DNA of 28,985 nt from JAGUYA01 sp043802425 (GTDB taxonomy: Bacteria; Omnitrophota; Gorgyraeia; Gygaellales; Profunditerraquicolaceae): the NCBI GenBank assembly GCA_043802425.1, contig JAZDLA010000011.1:1-28985 (forward strand), read 5' to 3'. Under the pieces are notes generated by a model that was not told where the DNA came from, searched no databases, and saw only the letters and a list, made by a program, of their open reading frames with translations. Positions 8,222-17,531 of the stretch are shown piece by piece. The position numbers were made by a program, and so were the translations under genes. Within the stretch, counting starts at the first letter, position 1. Each line of letters begins with the position of its first letter.

Positions 8222-10758
8222 TTTATGCTCTCCATTTCTAACCAGTTCCTGCCCTTTTTCATATCCACCCTTATAGGCACATTCAATTTTAAAACATTCT
8301 CCATCCTATCTTTTACCAATTCCGTAAATTCATCCGCCCCCGCAAGGGGCACATCAAATAATAATTCATCGTGAATCTGCAAAATCATTCTCGCTTTCAT
8401 ATCTCTTGCCTTAATCTGGTTATGTATCTGAACCATGGCTAATTTTATTAAGTCGCTGGCCGAGCCCTGTATGGGTGTATTTACCGCCTGCCGCTCTGCC
8501 ATCTGTCGAATGCCCTGGTTTTTATTGTTGGCCTCCGGGAGATATCTTCTTCTCCCTAAAATTGTGGTGACGAATCCATCTTTTTTAGCCTGGCTAATCT
8601 GCTTTTCCACATAATCTTTTACCTTAGGGTATCGAGAAAAATAGGCATCGATAAAGGCTTGGGCTTCGTCAACAGGTATGCCCAGGTCCCGCGAAAGCCC
8701 AAAAGAGGTAAGGCCGTAAAGAATACCGAAATTCACCCTTTTTGCCGTATCGCGCATGGCACCAGTAATATCTTTTTCTTCTAAACCATAGATCAAAAAA
8801 GCAGTGATTTTATGTATATCCTTATCATTTTCAAAGGCCGAGAGCAGATTTTCATCTTTGGAAATATGTGCTAAAATCCTCAATTCTATCTGCGAATAAT
8901 CGCAGGATAAAAGATAGCTGTCTTTACTGAAAGCAACCACTGCCCGCCTTATGTTTTTACCCAAGTCTGTCTTTATGGGAATATTCTGCAGGTTGGGGTC
9001 GCTGGAACTAAGCCTGCCGGTTTCCGTGGCTGTCTGGTTAAAAGAAGTATGGATTCTATCTGTCTTGGGACTAACCAAACCGGGCAGGACATCTATATAG
9101 GTGGACTTTAGCTTCATCAATTGACGGTATTCAAGGAGAAGCTTAGGTAGTTCATGTTTATTAGCTAATTTTTTTAATACCTCCTCGTCAGTAGAGGGCC
9201 CTGTTTTAGACCTCTTGACTACCGGTAACTTTAGTTTTTCAAATAAAATATCCCTTAATTGTTTCGGAGAATTTATATTAAACTGGCATCCGCTTATCCC
9301 GTAGATATCTTCTATCAGTTCAATTAATCTTTTTTCTAAATCTCCGGAGAGTTTCTTTAGCACCTCTACATCTAATTTTATTCCAGTTAATTCCATCTGC
9401 GTCAATACTTCTACCAAAGGCATCTCCAGGTCAGTAAAAAGGCTTAAAAGTTCTTTCCTTATAAGCTCCTCTTCTAGCTTCGGCTTTAATCGCCTGATTA
9501 AATTTACTGCCCTTGCGTTATCTAGGGAGCTGTCTTTGATGAATTCGCCCAGATAATCAAAGGTTAAATCCGCCAGGCCATATCCAGATTTGGAGGGATT
9601 AATTAAATAACCGGCCACCATCGTATCAAAATACAGACCCCCCAAGACAGCGCCCTCTTTTGCCAAAGATATATTCATCCTCTTTAAGTCGTGACCTACC
9701 TTTTTTATCCTGGATTCTGATAGTATGGCCTTAAGGTTTACGCCGGTATTATCCGCGCGAAAAACCTTCTCCTTTACATAGAATACGAGGTTATCTAAAC
9801 TTTCCCCGTAGATAATAATTTCGTCATCCTCCTTTACTAATTCTCTCCATTCTTTATCCTGTAACGGTACTGCCTCTTGCCTTGGCAGGCTATCTTCACT
9901 GATTTCCAGACCCTTTAAGAGCTTCTTAAACTCTAATAATTTAAATAATCTAAATAGTTCCCGGTGATTAGGAGTATTTATTTTTAATTTATCCGGGTCA
10001 AAATCCAAATCCAGCTTTCTGTCTAATACGGCTAATTCTTTGTTTAATTCTATCTTATCGATACTATCCTTTATTGCGCTCTTTAATTTTTCCGATTTTA
10101 TTCTATCGATATTATTCAATAATTTTTCTAAAGACCCGAATTCTTTAATTATGCCTACCGCTGTCTTTTCGCCAATGCCAGAAACTCCGGGTATATTATC
10201 CGCAGTATCCCCCGCAAGCGCGATGATATCGGGTATTCTTTGCGGCTTAACACCAAAACGCTCCAGGACCTTAGCCTCGTCATAAATTATGCCCTCGTCT
10301 TTATAGGGACTGAATACCGTCGTCTCTTCATCCACTAACTGCAGCATATCTTTATCGGAACTAACAACGGTGGTAACCATTCCTTTTTCTTTTGCTTTTT
10401 CCGCTAAAGTAGCGATAATATCGTCTGCCTCATAGCCTTCTTTCTCAAACATGGCAATCCCGTAAGCAGAGATTATTTCTTTAATTATGGGGATCTGGCT
10501 GCTTAGACCATCAGGCATAGGTGGACGCTGTATCTTATATTCCGCGAACTTCTTAAGCCTTACAGTATTCCTGGAGACATCAAAACATGCCGCTAAGAAT
10601 TGCGGTTTCTTCTCTCTGAGTATTTTATGCAATATATTTAAAAACCCATATATGGCATTTGTCGGCTGGCCGGAGGAAGTAGAAAGATTCTCTAGAGCGT
10701 AAAACGCCCGGTAACAGAAAGCCGTAGCATCAATTAAAAATAACCTGGATTTAAGCAT
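8218..10758 (-). CDS. polA: DNA polymerase I (proofreading domain probably inactive)
   Basis: PolA fills gaps and removes RNA primers in replication and repair. The 846 residues contain a 5' nuclease domain (about 1-290), a degenerate 3'-5' exonuclease domain (about 300-460) and the polymerase domain. Polymerase motifs A (CDYSQIELR), B (RVNFGILYG) and C (QIHDELLFD) are intact. The exonuclease lacks the D-x-E metal-binding pair: the corresponding strand reads EIIIYGESLDN. The other acidic residues are not in their usual context, so proofreading is probably lost, as in Taq polymerase. It starts a run of overlapping genes after a 92-base gap. No clear ribosome site precedes the ATG. Confidence 0.96.
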   Translation of the reverse strand: MLKSRLFLIDATAFCYRAFYALENLSTSSGQPTNAIYGFLNILHKILREKKPQFLAACFDVSRNTVRLKKFAEYKIQRPPMPDGLSSQIPIIKEIISAYGIAMFEKEGYEADDIIATLAEKAKEKGMVTTVVSSDKDMLQLVDEETTVFSPYKDEGIIYDEAKVLERFGVKPQRIPDIIALAGDTADNIPGVSGIGEKTAVGIIKEFGSLEKLLNNIDRIKSEKLKSAIKDSIDKIELNKELAVLDRKLDLDFDPDKLKINTPNHRELFRLFKLLEFKKLLKGLEISEDSLPRQEAVPLQDKEWRELVKEDDEIIIYGESLDNLVFYVKEKVFRADNTGVNLKAILSESRIKKVGHDLKRMNISLAKEGAVLGGLYFDTMVAGYLINPSKSGYGLADLTFDYLGEFIKDSSLDNARAVNLIRRLKPKLEEELIRKELLSLFTDLEMPLVEVLTQMELTGIKLDVEVLKKLSGDLEKRLIELIEDIYGISGCQFNINSPKQLRDILFEKLKLPVVKRSKTGPSTDEEVLKKLANKHELPKLLLEYRQLMKLKSTYIDVLPGLVSPKTDRIHTSFNQTATETGRLSSSDPNLQNIPIKTDLGKNIRRAVVAFSKDSYLLSCDYSQIELRILAHISKDENLLSAFENDKDIHKITAFLIYGLEEKDITGAMRDTAKRVNFGILYGLTSFGLSRDLGIPVDEAQAFIDAYFSRYPKVKDYVEKQISQAKKDGFVTTILGRRRYLPEANNKNQGIRQMAERQAVNTPIQGSASDLIKLAMVQIHNQIKARDMKARMILQIHDELLFDVPLAGADEFTELVKDRMENVLKLNVPIRVDMKKGRNWLEMESIK

Positions 10759-10850
10759 TTAGATGCACTTAGCACAGACAAAATAGCATCTTACCTCTAA
10801 GCATTAGTTAACACGGAAATTAATAAGGGCTGGCCGACAATGTAGTTTTT

Positions 10851-11648
10851 TTATTTTAAAAGTTTTCTGCGAATCTCGTCTACAAAAGAGCTGATTTCTT
10901 TGTTGGAAGAATCAAGGTATTCTGCCACAGTAGCTTCTTTTAAAGCTACGACGTATTGACCTCTGGCAAAATTCTGTTTGGCAAGTGCTAGATGCTGTAG
11001 TGCCCGCTCTTTATTATCTGGCTTCTCTGCGGTATCTTCACTGAATAAGCTTATCTCCTGAGGCTCTTGGGGACGTAACACCCCCAGCCCTTCTGAAGGC
11101 AGCTTGTCTGTACCTTCTTCTAACTGCTGGAGGTTTTCTTTATATTGTTCTCCGATTGCCTGAAAGGCCTCTGGATAAATACGCGCGATATCCTCCAGGC
11201 GCTTCCTGGCTGCTTTTGTCCAAGGGTCCCAGGCCTGGCCTAATACCGCCCTTTTTACCCAGCAGATCACGGCGTTAGTATAATCCTTCTGGTCTTCGTA
11301 AAAAAGCGCTAAATTAGAATAGGTATTAGGATAGTCCGGAGCAACTTCCAGGGCCTTAAGATACACCTGCTTTGCCTGCTCTGGCTGACCTAGACTCTCC
11401 AGAATTACGCCCGCATCGTTATAGGCTATTGCGTAATTAGGGTCCAGAATTATAGCTTTCTGATAACAGGAGAGCGCCCCCTCTATATCGCCTTTCGTCT
11501 GTAATTCCCAGCCTTGCTGACGATAAACCCTTGCTTGTTGATGCATGATAATCGGCGATTCGTCCTGGGCGCAAAAACCGGGCAAGGACAAAAAAAGCAA
11601 CAACACCGTCAAATAAAAGGGGAGAAACTTTGCGGGGTTATTTGGCAT
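10851..11648 (-). CDS. Exported TPR-repeat protein, function unknown
   Basis: This is a 265-residue protein if started at the ATG that gives a clean signal sequence: MPNNPAKF, then a hydrophobic run ending LPGFCAQ. A TTG 13 codons upstream is possible but gives a poorer N-terminus. About three tetratricopeptide repeats follow (roughly residues 38-140, with WELQTKGDIEGALSCY and AYNDAGVILESLGQPE). The C-terminal part is charged and helical. The signal ending LPGFC could be a lipobox-like cleavage site, though it is not a classic L-A-G-C. The gene lies about 45 bases after acsB and before polA. TPR proteins are scaffolds; no specific role can be assigned. Confidence 0.8.
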   Translation of the reverse strand: MPNNPAKFLPFYLTVLLLFLSLPGFCAQDESPIIMHQQARVYRQQGWELQTKGDIEGALSCYQKAIILDPNYAIAYNDAGVILESLGQPEQAKQVYLKALEVAPDYPNTYSNLALFYEDQKDYTNAVICWVKRAVLGQAWDPWTKAARKRLEDIARIYPEAFQAIGEQYKENLQQLEEGTDKLPSEGLGVLRPQEPQEISLFSEDTAEKPDNKERALQHLALAKQNFARGQYVVALKEATVAEYLDSSNKEISSFVDEIRRKLLK

Positions 11649-11694
11649 TCTCGGTTTAAGTATATAGGAAAAAACAGAGCAGGTCAAGAAAAAA

Positions 11695-13875
11695 TTACAT
11701 AATAGAAGGCATACCCAGGGCCGGATGATTTACCTTCTGCAAGAAACTCATCAGCTCTTCCTGGGTTGTCGCCTGCGTTTCGTCAGCGATTTTATCAGCT
11801 AAATCCGACTCGCCTAATTCCTGGGCACGTTTTTTTAATCTATCGCCTAAGAGCTCCTTTAATTCTTTGGGCATCCAGACTACGCGTTTTAGCCCCCCCT
11901 CAGCAGAAATAAACTTTTTGCTGATTATATAAAGCTTACCCACGCCTAAAAATCCGGGAGTCTGTACACCTCCGCCCACTGAACCGGCTAAGGTGGTAAA
12001 GGTCATACCGCTAGGGGTCATACCGGAATAATCCCTGTGCACAATCATTATACCGTTAGCTTCCGGGATTATCGCTATAATACATTCAAAACAACCGCAG
12101 GATGACTGCGGAGAATCCATAAGCGAATACATGCTTACTGTTTCAATAGCCTTATTAGATTTTTGATAAAAGAAATCATTTATATTCTTCCACTGACCTA
12201 ACTTATCATTGAGCAGCTCGCCTTTTAGCACGGGCTGGTTCGGTCCGGTAGGAACGATTTCGTAGGAGGCCTTGCCGTCCAGCCACGAATATGCGCCACA
12301 TAAACCCAGGCGCTCCGGAGTGATCATGCAAACATGATTAGGGGCAAAGCTCTGGCAGAGGGTGCAGCTGTAAAATGTATCTACGCTTTCATCAGTCATA
12401 CCGCTAACACGCTCATCGCGCTGATCAAATACCTTTTTGGCCTGGGGTAATAACTTTTCTACATCGGAGAGTTTTGTATAAATTTTAACCTGTACCTTAT
12501 CCAGGATAGCGCTATATTCCTGGTGCAGCATGGCATGCAGGATTATACCGATATGTTTAATCCTTAAGCCTTTGGCGAAGGCATCGTTGGAAATTCTAAT
12601 CCAATTCATATCGCGTTGGCCGATATGCATTAGGCCCATAGCGTAATTTATAAAACGGTGTATCTGGCGTTCTAAGATGGGCTCAAAATCCTTCTGCATC
12701 TTGCGGCCGGCTACTTCCACGATAATCGCCAGGGGCGTGGACTTTTTGCCTTTCTCTAATTGGTCGATATCCAAACCTATCAATTCCACCTTGCCATCCT
12801 CAACATCGTCTAAACCCCTGGTAGTCAGATATTCAAAGGAGGCGCCGGATTTTCCGCCAAACTCTACATACAACTGCTCCTTCCTGACGCGCTCACCCTC
12901 AAATGCTGCGGCATAAGGAACGGGTATAGGAATGGATGTAACCTTTACCTTAACCCCCCTTACCTCTATACAACGCGGCACAATCTTTTTATAATCCAAT
13001 TCCTTGACTAAGGCTTCGTAAGTGGTAATGCCTGACGGCTTGATTTCCGGTATATCGGTATCCGCGATTATAGGAAACCCCATATTGATCGCCCCGGCCC
13101 CGGTGGCATATTTTATATCATCGAGTTCGCCCAGGACCAGCCCAAAGGCAAAGACGCGCTCCTTGGTATACAAAAGGCTCTTTTTAGCCTGCCCGGATTT
13201 AATCCCTCCGAAGGTCAGGGCTGAACGTATAGCCCAGTTCAAAGGATATATTGCCGAGATAGTATCGCGGCCGTAAGGAACAATATAATTATCCCAACCC
13301 ATCTGCACATTCTCTTCCAATAGCTGGTCGATAATAGAACGGCCCTTAACAGAAGAACCGACAAAAATCAAAATATTTCTCTGCTGCAACTGGCGTACTA
13401 TATCTACCGCTGTCTTGTTGTCAGGGGCAGCCCCTAATATTGCGGCAAACCCCGGCATGCGGCCGTCTACCAGCTGTATCCCTAAAGAACGCATAATGGT
13501 ATCGGTAAAAAAACCATTGCAGTCTTTTTGCGGCTCCTCGGCATAGAGATACCGTAAAGCCACAATAATCTCCTCAGAGAATAACGCGGACATGCCCGCA
13601 TTTAAGGCATCTCCTAGATAAGGAAGCCAAACTTTATCTGAAGGAATCTGGGGTAATAAAGACTTGGCGTGCTCCAGGATAGGTAATGTCTCTTTTAGGG
13701 TTTCTACCTTCGCTCCGAGGAGCGCATTAGCTAACGGTAGATAAAACGCGGTCTCTGGAAAACCTATTTTTTGATCAGGCCCTTTCTCTTTAATGGCTTT
13801 ATTTAATAAATCGGATGCCTGTTTAAAAATTTCGTGACTGCCTCTGATAACCGAAGCTGCTACAATCTTAGACAT
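11695..13875 (-). CDS. acsB: CO-methylating acetyl-CoA synthase (CODH/ACS alpha subunit)
   Basis: AcsB condenses CO, a methyl group from the corrinoid protein and CoA into acetyl-CoA at the nickel-iron-sulfur A-cluster. The 726 residues match the full-length bacterial form (Moorella 729), including the N-terminal domain (about 1-310) that contacts CODH; archaeal forms lack it. The A-cluster ligands are all present: Cys504 and Cys507 (SCTLC), Cys516, Cys526, Cys593 and Cys595 (SSCGC). The numbering is two below Moorella throughout. The ATG overlaps the flavoprotein stop by 8 bases and has a strong AAGGAGAGG site. The methyl donor genes acsC, acsD and acsE are absent from the window. Confidence 0.97.
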   Translation of the reverse strand: MSKIVAASVIRGSHEIFKQASDLLNKAIKEKGPDQKIGFPETAFYLPLANALLGAKVETLKETLPILEHAKSLLPQIPSDKVWLPYLGDALNAGMSALFSEEIIVALRYLYAEEPQKDCNGFFTDTIMRSLGIQLVDGRMPGFAAILGAAPDNKTAVDIVRQLQQRNILIFVGSSVKGRSIIDQLLEENVQMGWDNYIVPYGRDTISAIYPLNWAIRSALTFGGIKSGQAKKSLLYTKERVFAFGLVLGELDDIKYATGAGAINMGFPIIADTDIPEIKPSGITTYEALVKELDYKKIVPRCIEVRGVKVKVTSIPIPVPYAAAFEGERVRKEQLYVEFGGKSGASFEYLTTRGLDDVEDGKVELIGLDIDQLEKGKKSTPLAIIVEVAGRKMQKDFEPILERQIHRFINYAMGLMHIGQRDMNWIRISNDAFAKGLRIKHIGIILHAMLHQEYSAILDKVQVKIYTKLSDVEKLLPQAKKVFDQRDERVSGMTDESVDTFYSCTLCQSFAPNHVCMITPERLGLCGAYSWLDGKASYEIVPTGPNQPVLKGELLNDKLGQWKNINDFFYQKSNKAIETVSMYSLMDSPQSSCGCFECIIAIIPEANGIMIVHRDYSGMTPSGMTFTTLAGSVGGGVQTPGFLGVGKLYIISKKFISAEGGLKRVVWMPKELKELLGDRLKKRAQELGESDLADKIADETQATTQEELMSFLQKVNHPALGMPSIM

Positions 13876-15133
13876 AAAGCCTCTCCTTATCTTTAACTAA
13901 GTCCATAATATCGTGGTAACCAAAATTATCCCGGAGCAACCTATCTTTAAAAGACGAGACGTCTAACCTCTGCCTGATGGAGCTTAAAAATACACCGCTG
14001 TTTTTTATATCGCCTACGAATATAGCGCCCACAATAAAATTATCCTTTAAGATTATTTTCTTATAAATGGTTGCTTTTGTATCGCAAAGTTTTAATTCCT
14101 CAAAAGCAGCATCCCCTTCTTTTACCTTATATATCCCTAAAGATACGACAGGAAGGCCAAAAAACTCAATAGAATTCATACCTAGAGAGCCATGGTAATT
14201 AAGATCCTCTCCGACCATATTTGCTCCGGCAACTTTTCCCTGCTCCACTGCCACCGGCCAGAGGGCATTTACCGCATGCTGGCCTAAAGTCAAATCAAAG
14301 CTTTCGCAGACATCGCCGGCAGTATAAATATTGGGTATATTAGTTTGCATGAGGTTATTAACCAGTATGCCGTCGTTAAATTTTATCTCCGTTTCTTTAA
14401 TCAAATCCGTGTTGGGCGATACGCCCTTACCTACAACTACCAAAGAAGACTCAAGGGCTTTACCCGAATCGAGCTTAACCGCCTTGATATCGCCGTTACC
14501 GATAATCTCCGTTACATCCTGGCCTAAAATTATCTCAATACCGTTCTCCTCTAGCCTGCGCTGCACAAAGCCAGCGGCCTGGAAATCTAACATCTGGGAC
14601 AAAACCTGCTCTGATCTAATTACCACTTTTACGTCTACATTCTTCTTTTTTAAGGCGTATGCGGCTTTAAGCCCGATGAGTCCTCCGCCTAAAACACAGG
14701 CAGCCTTGGTTACCGGTAATAAGCCGGCAATATCTTTTGTATCTTTTATAGTGCGAAAACCAAAGGCGCCCTTTTTCTTAATCCCTTTTAGTTCGGGGAA
14801 TTTAGGCGAAGCACCCGTAGCTATAAGCAGTGCATCATAATTAAACTGGGTTTTGTCTTCTAAGGTTATACGGTTCTTCTTCGGGTCAACGCGCAGGACT
14901 TTCTTATTTAATAAGAGTTCGACATTGTTCTCTTGATAAAAACTTTCCGGCCGATAGAGAATTTTTTCTTCTTTAACGTCTCCAGCCAGATAATAAGAAA
15001 TGAGACAGCGGCAATAAGCAGGATAATCCTCATCGGAAAGAATAATAATTTTAGACTCTTTATCTTTCTGCCTGATTGCCTCTACCGCAGAGATACCTGC
15101 TGCCGAATTACCTATAATTACGAACTGTTTCAT
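13868..15133 (-). CDS. FAD/NAD(P)-dependent oxidoreductase of the CODH locus
   Basis: This 421-residue flavoprotein belongs to the rubredoxin reductase/NirB-like pyridine nucleotide-disulfide oxidoreductase superfamily. It has an N-terminal FAD fold (IIGNSAAGISA, 6-16), a central NAD(P)-binding fold (VLGGGLIGLKAAYAL) and the second FAD motif YTAGDV. It follows a CooF-like ferredoxin and CooS, an arrangement known as CODH-CooF-FNOR, where electrons from CO are thought to reach NAD(P) (inference). Cys41 and Cys43 form a C-x-C near the flavin; Cys43 aligns with the redox-active cysteine of NADH peroxidase and CoA-disulfide reductase. The gene overlaps acsB by 8 bases, so the two are probably made together. 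Confidence 0.9.
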   Translation of the reverse strand: MKQFVIIGNSAAGISAVEAIRQKDKESKIIILSDEDYPAYCRCLISYYLAGDVKEEKILYRPESFYQENNVELLLNKKVLRVDPKKNRITLEDKTQFNYDALLIATGASPKFPELKGIKKKGAFGFRTIKDTKDIAGLLPVTKAACVLGGGLIGLKAAYALKKKNVDVKVVIRSEQVLSQMLDFQAAGFVQRRLEENGIEIILGQDVTEIIGNGDIKAVKLDSGKALESSLVVVGKGVSPNTDLIKETEIKFNDGILVNNLMQTNIPNIYTAGDVCESFDLTLGQHAVNALWPVAVEQGKVAGANMVGEDLNYHGSLGMNSIEFFGLPVVSLGIYKVKEGDAAFEELKLCDTKATIYKKIILKDNFIVGAIFVGDIKNSGVFLSSIRQRLDVSSFKDRLLRDNFGYHDIMDLVKDKERLYV

Positions 15134-15157
15134 CCTTTAAGCCCTTGCTCATAATAT

Positions 15158-15607
15158 TTAAGCTTTTAAACTAACTTCCTCCTGCCAGATAATCGCACCC
15201 GTAGGACAGGCCTTAACACAAGCGGGTTCGTCTTTATCCTTACATTTATCGCAGCGTAAAGGCATCTTTGTCTTTATATTCGGCCTGATTGCCGCATAAG
15301 GACAGACCATTACGCACATCCAGCAACCCACGCAACGCGTTTCATCGTGCAAAACCATGCCTTTTTCTTTATCATAAAATAAAGCGGCAGCCATACAGGC
15401 ATCAACACATTTTGCGTCTTTACAATGCCGGCAGGAAACCGGATAATTTTTTTCTTGGGATGAGATCACCTTTTCCCTGGGTAAAGATAGTACCTCTTCT
15501 TTCATTGCCTTAAAGAGTTCGTTACCCAAAGAATGGGCCACAGCGCAGGCAATCTCGCAAGATTTACAGCCTAGGCATTTTTTTACATCATAATAGAGTT
15601 GCTTCAT
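15158..15607 (-). CDS. cooF: Four-cluster 4Fe-4S ferredoxin, CooF-like
   Basis: This is a 149-residue polyferredoxin of the CooF/HycB type. Four cysteine groups are visible: CLGCKSCEIAC (12-22), CRHCKDAKCVDAC, CVGCWMCVMVCP and CDKCKDKDEPACVKACP. These give 16 ligands for four [4Fe-4S] clusters. CooF-type proteins carry electrons between the CODH and a partner such as a hydrogenase or a flavoprotein; here the flavoprotein gene is next. The ATG overlaps the cooS stop by one base (TAATG), so production is coupled to cooS. The gene symbol is by similarity and context. Confidence 0.9.
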   Translation of the reverse strand: MKQLYYDVKKCLGCKSCEIACAVAHSLGNELFKAMKEEVLSLPREKVISSQEKNYPVSCRHCKDAKCVDACMAAALFYDKEKGMVLHDETRCVGCWMCVMVCPYAAIRPNIKTKMPLRCDKCKDKDEPACVKACPTGAIIWQEEVSLKA

Positions 15608-17514
15608 TACGCGTACATTACCGGTTTTAGATTCAAAGCCTTACGTTTCTTATCTATGTGCTCAATCATGAGTTTTGCCATCTTTAGCGGGTCATCACAG
15701 AATTCAAAGCGGCCTCCGACAATGTCGGCTAAATCTTTAGTCAAATAATCCGTGAGATTCTTGCTGCCTAAAGTAGCAAAAGGGCTAGCCCCAAAAATAG
15801 TATAAACGCCCGAAGCTACAAAATAAAATCCGATGGTAATGGCTTTTTCGGACATCCACTCCGGAGCGCAACCTGCTGCCGGAATATCGGATAAATCTTC
15901 ACCTAGACCCCCCTCTTCTATAACATGCGACGCTGCGGTCAGGATACGCGAGTTATCTACGCAGGAACCTAAATGTAAGACTGGCGGAATACCCACGGCT
16001 TCGCAGATTTCCTGTAAGCCCCGACCCGCATACTCCTTAGCTGCTTCTGGAATTAATAGCCCCTGCTTTGCGCAGGCAATCGCAGAACAACCTGTTTGTA
16101 ATACTAAAACATCATGCTTAATCAGCTCTTTTACCAGTGTAGTATGAAAATAATCGTGTGTTTGTTTAGGATTGTTGCAACCCACGACACCTGCTAAACC
16201 GCGTAAGCGGCCGGAAATAATCGCTTCATTCAAGGGTTTATAGGTCGCGCGGTATTTTCCGCCTAATATCTGGAAAACTATCTCTTTGGTAAAACCGGCA
16301 ACCAAATCCATCTCCTGCTTAGGGATGTTTACCCTCTCTTTATTTCTATTTGCGAAATTCTCAATAGCCAATTTCATAATTTCTTTAGCGACTTCGTAGG
16401 CTTTTTTAGATTCAAATTCAATGTGAGCAACCCCGGGGAAACGCGCTTTGGGATTAGTGGTAATAAGTTTGGTATGAAAACAAGCAGCCACTTCCTTTAG
16501 CGCCGGCATAACACACTGCACATCTACCATCATCACTTCTACCGCACCCGTAATAATTGCCAGTTCCTGTTGTAAGAAATTCCCTGCTACGGCAATCCCA
16601 TGGCGCATCAACACTTCATTGGCAGTGCAACAAATGCCCGCTAAATTTATCCCCTCCGCTCCTTTGGCTTTCGCTAATTTTATCAATTCCGGGTCTTTAC
16701 TGGCTTTTACCGCCATCTCAGAGAGGATCGGTTCATGGCCATGTACCACAATATTGACGTAATTTTCCTTTAATACGCCTAAATTGACTTTGCCCCTGAT
16801 GGGTTGGGGGCTACCTAAAATAATATCCTGCACATCTGTGGCAATCATAGAACCGCCCCAGCCATCGGAAAGGCTACAGCGCATACCTGTAGTAATAATA
16901 TTTTTATAATCGTTATCTACACCCATCGTCGTAGTATGCAATAATTCTACTACTTCTCTATCAATCCCGCGCGGCGTAATTCCTAATTTCTTCCAAATCG
17001 CCTGCCGTTTCTTGGGTGCGCGTTTACAAAAAGTAAGTTCCCCTTCTTGTTTACCAAATTCTTCTAAGAGTTTTTTACCTAATTCTTTGGCGATTTGTTC
17101 TTTGTTTTTATTCGTATCAATATTGAATTCCTGCGCCAATATTTTTAATTTTTCAATATCTAAGATTTCATAATCATGCGCGTGGCCTTCGGCTAGTAAA
17201 GATAAGGTGTGCGCCACATCCCGGCCATGGTCAGAATGCGCTGAAGCACCCACGGCAATTTTACGCGCTAAGTTTCTGGCGGCGATGGTATCGGCATTAG
17301 CGCCGCAGACGCCGACTTGCGCGCCTTCGCCAAAGGGATCGATTCTGCAGGGACCCATGCTACAGACGGTACAACATACGCCCAGCTGCCCAAACCCGCA
17401 CTGCGGCTCCTGCGATTCTAATCTATCCCAGGTAGTCTTGATATTTTCTGCCTCGGCCTTTTTTAAAACTTCCTGTGTGGCTAAATCTATGGACCTTTTT
17501 TCAATATTGGACAT
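15607..17514 (-). CDS. cooS: Anaerobic nickel carbon monoxide dehydrogenase catalytic subunit
   Basis: This enzyme interconverts CO2 and CO at a Ni-Fe-S C-cluster. Of the 635 residues, Cys39 and Cys47 (D-cluster) and Cys48, Cys51, Cys56 and Cys70 (B-cluster) match the numbering of Carboxydothermus CODH-II exactly. C-cluster ligands His260 (VVHGHEP), Cys295, Cys334, Cys446, Cys476 and Cys518 are present, with Lys557 as the likely acid-base residue. Length and numbering resemble stand-alone CooS more than the longer AcsA of Moorella, although acsB lies two genes away. A strong ribosome site (GGAGGAAGG) precedes the ATG, and the gene follows metF by 17 bases. Confidence 0.97.
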   Translation of the reverse strand: MSNIEKRSIDLATQEVLKKAEAENIKTTWDRLESQEPQCGFGQLGVCCTVCSMGPCRIDPFGEGAQVGVCGANADTIAARNLARKIAVGASAHSDHGRDVAHTLSLLAEGHAHDYEILDIEKLKILAQEFNIDTNKNKEQIAKELGKKLLEEFGKQEGELTFCKRAPKKRQAIWKKLGITPRGIDREVVELLHTTTMGVDNDYKNIITTGMRCSLSDGWGGSMIATDVQDIILGSPQPIRGKVNLGVLKENYVNIVVHGHEPILSEMAVKASKDPELIKLAKAKGAEGINLAGICCTANEVLMRHGIAVAGNFLQQELAIITGAVEVMMVDVQCVMPALKEVAACFHTKLITTNPKARFPGVAHIEFESKKAYEVAKEIMKLAIENFANRNKERVNIPKQEMDLVAGFTKEIVFQILGGKYRATYKPLNEAIISGRLRGLAGVVGCNNPKQTHDYFHTTLVKELIKHDVLVLQTGCSAIACAKQGLLIPEAAKEYAGRGLQEICEAVGIPPVLHLGSCVDNSRILTAASHVIEEGGLGEDLSDIPAAGCAPEWMSEKAITIGFYFVASGVYTIFGASPFATLGSKNLTDYLTKDLADIVGGRFEFCDDPLKMAKLMIEHIDKKRKALNLKPVMYA

Positions 17515-17531
17515 AACCTTCCTCCATTTAT

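Noticed and set aside
10759..10850. AGATGC/GCATCT hairpin and possible promoter upstream of polA
   Set aside because: Only 6 base pairs with a 19-base loop, and no -35/-10 pair with acceptable spacing. I see nothing else in this gap.
11649..11687. TTG start 13 codons upstream for the TPR protein
   Set aside because: Gives a poorer signal sequence and has no ribosome site; ATG at 11648 preferred.
14331..14840. Plus-strand open frame of 169 codons opposite the flavoprotein gene
   Set aside because: Antisense to a clear FAD/NAD oxidoreductase; no family features.
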